From Pseudomonadales bacterium (GTDB lineage Bacteria > Pseudomonadota > Gammaproteobacteria > Pseudomonadales > Azotimanducaceae): a stretch of 8,630 nt of DNA. The notes beneath the pieces are model-generated. The model was not told where the DNA came from, searched no databases, and was given only the letters and a program-made list of their open reading frames with translations. Made by a program: the position numbers and the translations under genes. Where the stretch lies: the NCBI GenBank assembly GCA_007128525.1, contig SKXG01000050.1, forward strand, positions 1 through 8,630, read 5' to 3'. This document shows, one piece after another, positions 5,978-8,630 of this stretch (its first letter is position 1; every line of letters starts with the position of its first letter).

Positions 5978-7456
5978 TCAGCGGCGCGGCAGCACGGCGC
6001 CCGGCGCCCAGGTCGCATGGGTGCCACTGGAAATGCGATGCGGCAGCAGAATGCGACAGACCGGGCCGGCTTCGATGTCCTGCGCATCAATCACCACACA
6101 CTCCGAGCGGTTCTCGTTCATGTCGGTGATGAAGCTGATCAGATAGCCCGCATCTTCGGCATGAGGCGACTCCGACCACTGGCGCGGCGCAAAAGGTGCT
6201 TCGCTGCCGTAGCGGCCGGGGCCAAACGGCAGTGACCAGCTGCGCCCGGTGTCCAGATCGTGCTTGACCAGACCATTGAACAGAAACCAGCCCGGTTCGG
6301 TCGTCGTGGAGTACAGGTAGCGCTGTCGGGTACCCGCGGTAATCGGGTTGAAGCTGCCGAACTCCAGCACCCGGTCGTCAAGATGCGTTTCCTGCACTTT
6401 GCCGGTGCGCATGTTGAAGCGCCAGCGATGCAGTTTTGACTGAAAGGAATGCTCATCGATATTGGACAGCAATCGCCCCATACGCGGATCGGGATGATCG
6501 GTGGGCAGGCCCTTCGGCGACGGGTTGTCCTGGAAATAGCCGTCCAGAACGATCTCATCGCCATCTTCATAGGCGTTCATCCAGTGCAGCACGTAAGTCG
6601 GCGCCGCCTCGAACCAACGGATCTGCTCAGGGGTGCCATAACGCGGCACGATCGCAAAGCGTGTGGGCAGATCGCGATAGAAGCGTGGGGCATGCTGGCC
6701 CTGCTTCAGAATTTCCGGATCCCAGAACAGCGGCAGGTCGGCAAAGATCGAGTAGTTGCGGGTAAAGGCCATGTCATGCGGCAGTCGCGGCCCGGGCAAC
6801 TCGATCGGGATATAGTGCTTCAGGCGGTTGTCGGCACCCACCACCCCATAGTGCATATAGGGCGCCTGTTTGCTGTAATTGAAGAACAACAGCTCACCGG
6901 TGGACTCATCGACTTTGGGATGGGCAGAGATACCCGCCTCAGGCACCCAGCCTTCCGTCCCCAGCGTCTCCAGCGTATGGGGGTCGAGCCGGTAACCTTC
7001 ACCGCACTGATAGAAAGTGCTGAGCACCTGCCCCGCATGCACGACTACATCGGTCGAAGACGCATCCTTGACGCTGCCATGTGCGCCCCAGCCGGGCCGT
7101 TCGGACAGGCGTGGATCTTCCGCAATGCCGGCCCAGAGTGCACGGCCGGCGGCCTGCTCCGCAGCAAAGGCTTTGGTGCGCACGAAGCGGTTGCGATAGA
7201 CCGCCTGCCCATTACGGAAGCTCATGGCGTGGATCATGCCGTCGCCGTCGAAGGGGTGATACAAGCCGATGGGTTCGTGCAGGGGGTTTTCGGTGTTGCG
7301 AAAGTAGGTGCCGTCGAGGACTTGCGGGATCTCACCAATCACCGTCAGCGCCTCGGCATCACACTCTTCGAACAACGGCGTCCAGGCCCCGCTCAGATAC
7401 GGATGGCTATCTGACTGCAGGCTGTGCGGCACGGTCTGACGGTGAATCTTGGCCAT
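5978..7456 (-). CDS. Carotenoid oxygenase (RPE65/lignostilbene dioxygenase family)
   Basis: The 492-residue protein is a member of the non-heme iron carotenoid cleavage oxygenase family, seven-bladed propellers that use Fe(II) and O2 to split a C=C bond in carotenoids, apocarotenoids or stilbene-like phenolics into two carbonyl products. The four iron-binding histidines are visible: H179 (SAHPKVD), H227 (LPHDMAF), H291 (VLHWMNAYED) and H480 (GTHATW). Second-shell glutamates are likely E365 (VLEFGSFNP) and E419 (YGSEAPFAPR). Near the N-terminus GTYFRNTENP (49-58) and HPFDGDGMIHAMSF (67-80) are classic. The last motif reads GTHATW rather than the commoner GFHGxW. There is no signal peptide, so it is probably cytosolic. 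AGGAG (complement of 7462-7466) sits 5 bases before the ATG. It is divergent from a thiolase, with a palindrome between them. Substrate cannot be told from sequence alone. Confidence 0.92.
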   Translation of the reverse strand: MAKIHRQTVPHSLQSDSHPYLSGAWTPLFEECDAEALTVIGEIPQVLDGTYFRNTENPLHEPIGLYHPFDGDGMIHAMSFRNGQAVYRNRFVRTKAFAAEQAAGRALWAGIAEDPRLSERPGWGAHGSVKDASSTDVVVHAGQVLSTFYQCGEGYRLDPHTLETLGTEGWVPEAGISAHPKVDESTGELLFFNYSKQAPYMHYGVVGADNRLKHYIPIELPGPRLPHDMAFTRNYSIFADLPLFWDPEILKQGQHAPRFYRDLPTRFAIVPRYGTPEQIRWFEAAPTYVLHWMNAYEDGDEIVLDGYFQDNPSPKGLPTDHPDPRMGRLLSNIDEHSFQSKLHRWRFNMRTGKVQETHLDDRVLEFGSFNPITAGTRQRYLYSTTTEPGWFLFNGLVKHDLDTGRSWSLPFGPGRYGSEAPFAPRQWSESPHAEDAGYLISFITDMNENRSECVVIDAQDIEAGPVCRILLPHRISSGTHATWAPGAVLPRR

Positions 7457-7499
7457 GGTGACTCCTGGTGCGCTGGCTGGTGGCCTGCTGAAATTGTAA

Positions 7500-7527
7500 C
7501 TTGCATAATAAGACGTTATTCAGCAAG
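7500..7527. promoter_or_regulatory. 28-base interrupted palindrome, candidate repressor operator
   Basis: Bases 7500-7504 (CTTGC) are the reverse complement of 7523-7527 (GCAAG), and 7507-7511 (AATAA) of 7516-7520 (TTATT); the two-base steps between arms and the GACG centre do not pair. Ten of fourteen dyad positions match. The symmetrical, two-arm design is what a dimeric helix-turn-helix regulator such as a TetR-family repressor binds, and it overlaps the place where promoters for both flanking genes would be. No regulator gene is in the window. The symmetry is seen directly; the operator role is inference. A hairpin in the RNA is an alternative reading, but the AT-rich inner arms and lack of a T-run argue against a terminator. 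Confidence 0.5.
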
Positions 7528-7606
7528 AATAGCGAACCAGGGCGTTTGATAAAAGTCATATTTGCCATCTCCTGCCCCAGCGGCGAAACCCGACAACCCA
7601 AACCCT

Positions 7607-7616
7607 AAGGGGGAGG
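7607..7616 (+). promoter_or_regulatory. Strong purine-rich ribosome binding site of the thiolase
   Basis: AAGGGGGAGG ends 4 bases before the ATG at 7621 and decides that start. The four C residues at 7617-7620 can pair with GGGG at 7609-7612 around a GAGG loop, so part of the site could be folded away in the mRNA; that is only a possibility. Confidence 0.7.
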
Positions 7617-7620
7617 CCCC

Positions 7621-8630
7621 ATGTCCGAACCGGTCTTTATCCTCGGCGGCACCCAGAGCGACTTCGCGCGCAACTGGACGCGGGACAACCAGTCGCTGTT
7701 CGACCTGATCTCGGAGACCACGCTCAGCGCACTCGACGAGACCGGCATTGCAGCAGCCGACGTCGAAGCCCTGCACATCGGCAACTTCGCCGGCGAGCTG
7801 TTCTGCGGCCAGGGCCTGCTCGGGGGCATGATGGGGCACGTCCATCCGGACTTTGAGGGCCGGCCCAGCGCCCGCCATGAGGCCGCCTGCGCCTCGGGCT
7901 CGATGGCCATACTGGCCAGTATGTCCGACATCCTGGCCGGACACTATGGCCTTGTTGGCGTGGTCGGCGTCGAGATGATGCGCAACGTGCCCGGCCAGAC
8001 AGCCGCCGAGAACCTAGGCGCCGCGGCCTGGGTCGGCCGCGAAGCGCAAGGGGCACGCTATGTCTGGCCCGCCATGTTCTCGGATCTGGCCCAGGCCTAT
8101 GACCAGCGCTATGGCCTGGACGCGAGCCACCTGGCCGAGATTTCCCGCAAGAACTTCGCCAATGCCAAGCGCAATCCGCTGGCGCAGTCGCGCAACTGGT
8201 CCCACACCGACGCCAGCTTTTCCCGCACCGACGACGAGGCCAATCCGGTGGTCGAAGGCTGGATGCGCCGCAGCGATTGCGGTCAGGTGACCGACGGCGC
8301 CGCCGTGATCTTTCTGGCCTCACGCGCCGCTGCCGAGGCCTGGGCCAACGCCCACAAGGTGCCGATCGAGACCATTCCACGCATCAAGGGCTGGGGCCAC
8401 ACGACGGCACCGCTGCTGATGCAGACCAAGCTTGAGGCCAGCGCGCGGGACGGCGGCTACATCTTCCCGTGGGTGCGGCGCGCCATTGTCGATGCCTATC
8501 AGCGCGCCAACATTGCCGGCCCGGAACAGCTTGACGGCATTGAGACCCACGACTGCTTTTCCATAACCGAGTACATGGCGCTGGAGCACTTCGGCCTGAC
8601 AGCACCGGGCGAGGGCTGGCAGGCGGTCGA
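7621..8630 (+). CDS. SCP2-type thiolase / acetyl-CoA acetyltransferase (partial)
   Basis: An uninterrupted reading frame starts at ATG 7621 and is still open at the window end, giving the first 336 residues of what is normally a protein of about 400-450. It belongs to the thiolase superfamily, SCP2/lipid-transfer-type branch. The N-terminal FILGGTQSDFAR (6-17) is the usual first strand; the nucleophilic cysteine is C90 in HEAACASGSMA; GVEMMRNVPG (116-125) follows; SDCGQVTDGAA (218-228) leads the second half; and HDCFSITEY (310-318) holds the SCP2-type HDCF motif. The final GHP-type catalytic motif lies beyond the window. Such enzymes cleave 3-ketoacyl-CoA with CoA in breakdown of branched, steroid or terpenoid acyl chains, or condense acyl-CoAs. 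The presence of C90 argues for a true thiolase rather than a Cys-lacking aldolase such as Ltp2. The exact substrate is unknown. Confidence 0.9.
   Translation, partial: MSEPVFILGGTQSDFARNWTRDNQSLFDLISETTLSALDETGIAAADVEALHIGNFAGELFCGQGLLGGMMGHVHPDFEGRPSARHEAACASGSMAILASMSDILAGHYGLVGVVGVEMMRNVPGQTAAENLGAAAWVGREAQGARYVWPAMFSDLAQAYDQRYGLDASHLAEISRKNFANAKRNPLAQSRNWSHTDASFSRTDDEANPVVEGWMRRSDCGQVTDGAAVIFLASRAAAEAWANAHKVPIETIPRIKGWGHTTAPLLMQTKLEASARDGGYIFPWVRRAIVDAYQRANIAGPEQLDGIETHDCFSITEYMALEHFGLTAPGEGWQAV

Larger units (their letters stand above)
7457..7620. promoter_or_regulatory. Divergent promoter region, oxygenase / thiolase
   Basis: These 164 bases separate the start codons of two divergent genes, so both promoters should lie here. 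Bases from about 7490 to 7565 are clearly more AT-rich than the coding DNA. I see only weak sigma70-like matches, for example TTGCAT at 7501-7506 with AAGAAT at 7525-7530 (18-base spacer) for the + strand, and a TATTAT on the - strand (complement of 7506-7511). Neither is good enough to call. An interrupted palindrome at 7500-7527 lies in the centre of the AT-rich part. The role as a divergent promoter is inferred from gene direction. Confidence 0.6.

Noticed and set aside
6449..7414. A 321-codon open frame on the + strand, antisense to the carotenoid oxygenase
   Set aside because: The opposite strand carries all four iron-binding histidines and a good ribosome site; the + strand translation shows no recognisable motif. 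Same high-GC shadow effect.
7724..8380. A 218-codon - strand frame opposite the thiolase
   Set aside because: Very Arg/Pro/Ser-rich translation typical of a shadow; the + strand frame has the thiolase cysteine and HDCF motifs.

Overview
The window reads as chromosomal DNA of a high-GC, non-enteric gammaproteobacterium. The main evidence is the gene order argH (3' end) - lptM - lysA - dapF - DUF484 - xerC - HAD phosphatase, which is the layout known from Pseudomonas and its relatives (E. coli keeps lptM-dapF-yigA-xerC-yigB but has lysA elsewhere). The right-hand genes, a carotenoid oxygenase and an SCP2-type thiolase, fit an environmental, perhaps marine or soil, lineage. I cannot name a genus.

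Left block (1-4985, all + strand). The end of argininosuccinate lyase is followed by a 49-residue lipoprotein (LptM/YifL type) and diaminopimelate decarboxylase (lysA). After a 126-base spacer come diaminopimelate epimerase (dapF), a DUF484 GAF-like protein, the tyrosine recombinase XerC and a YigB-type HAD phosphatase. dapF to the phosphatase are chained by three 4-base stop/start overlaps (ATGA, ATGA, GTGA), so they are almost certainly one translationally coupled operon. DapF makes meso-DAP for peptidoglycan, LysA turns meso-DAP into lysine, LptM assists outer-membrane LPS-translocon maturation, and XerC resolves chromosome dimers: a cell-envelope and chromosome-maintenance housekeeping block.

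Middle and right block (5011-8630). On the - strand lie a DUF1295 polytopic membrane protein (steroid 5-alpha-reductase/isoprenylcysteine methyltransferase-like fold) and, upstream of it, a 492-residue carotenoid oxygenase with its four iron-binding histidines. Divergently, on the + strand, starts an SCP2-type thiolase that runs off the window end. The 164-base divergent promoter region carries an AT-rich 28-base interrupted palindrome that looks like a dimeric repressor operator (TetR-like geometry). This half looks like a small accessory catabolic or lipid/terpenoid-modifying locus inserted next to the housekeeping block.

I see no tRNA, rRNA, CRISPR array, insertion sequence or phage gene. 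No stretch over 300 bases lacks a gene. I did not find a clearly new biological system; the best leads are the oxygenase/thiolase divergon with its palindrome and the atypical LptM lipobox.
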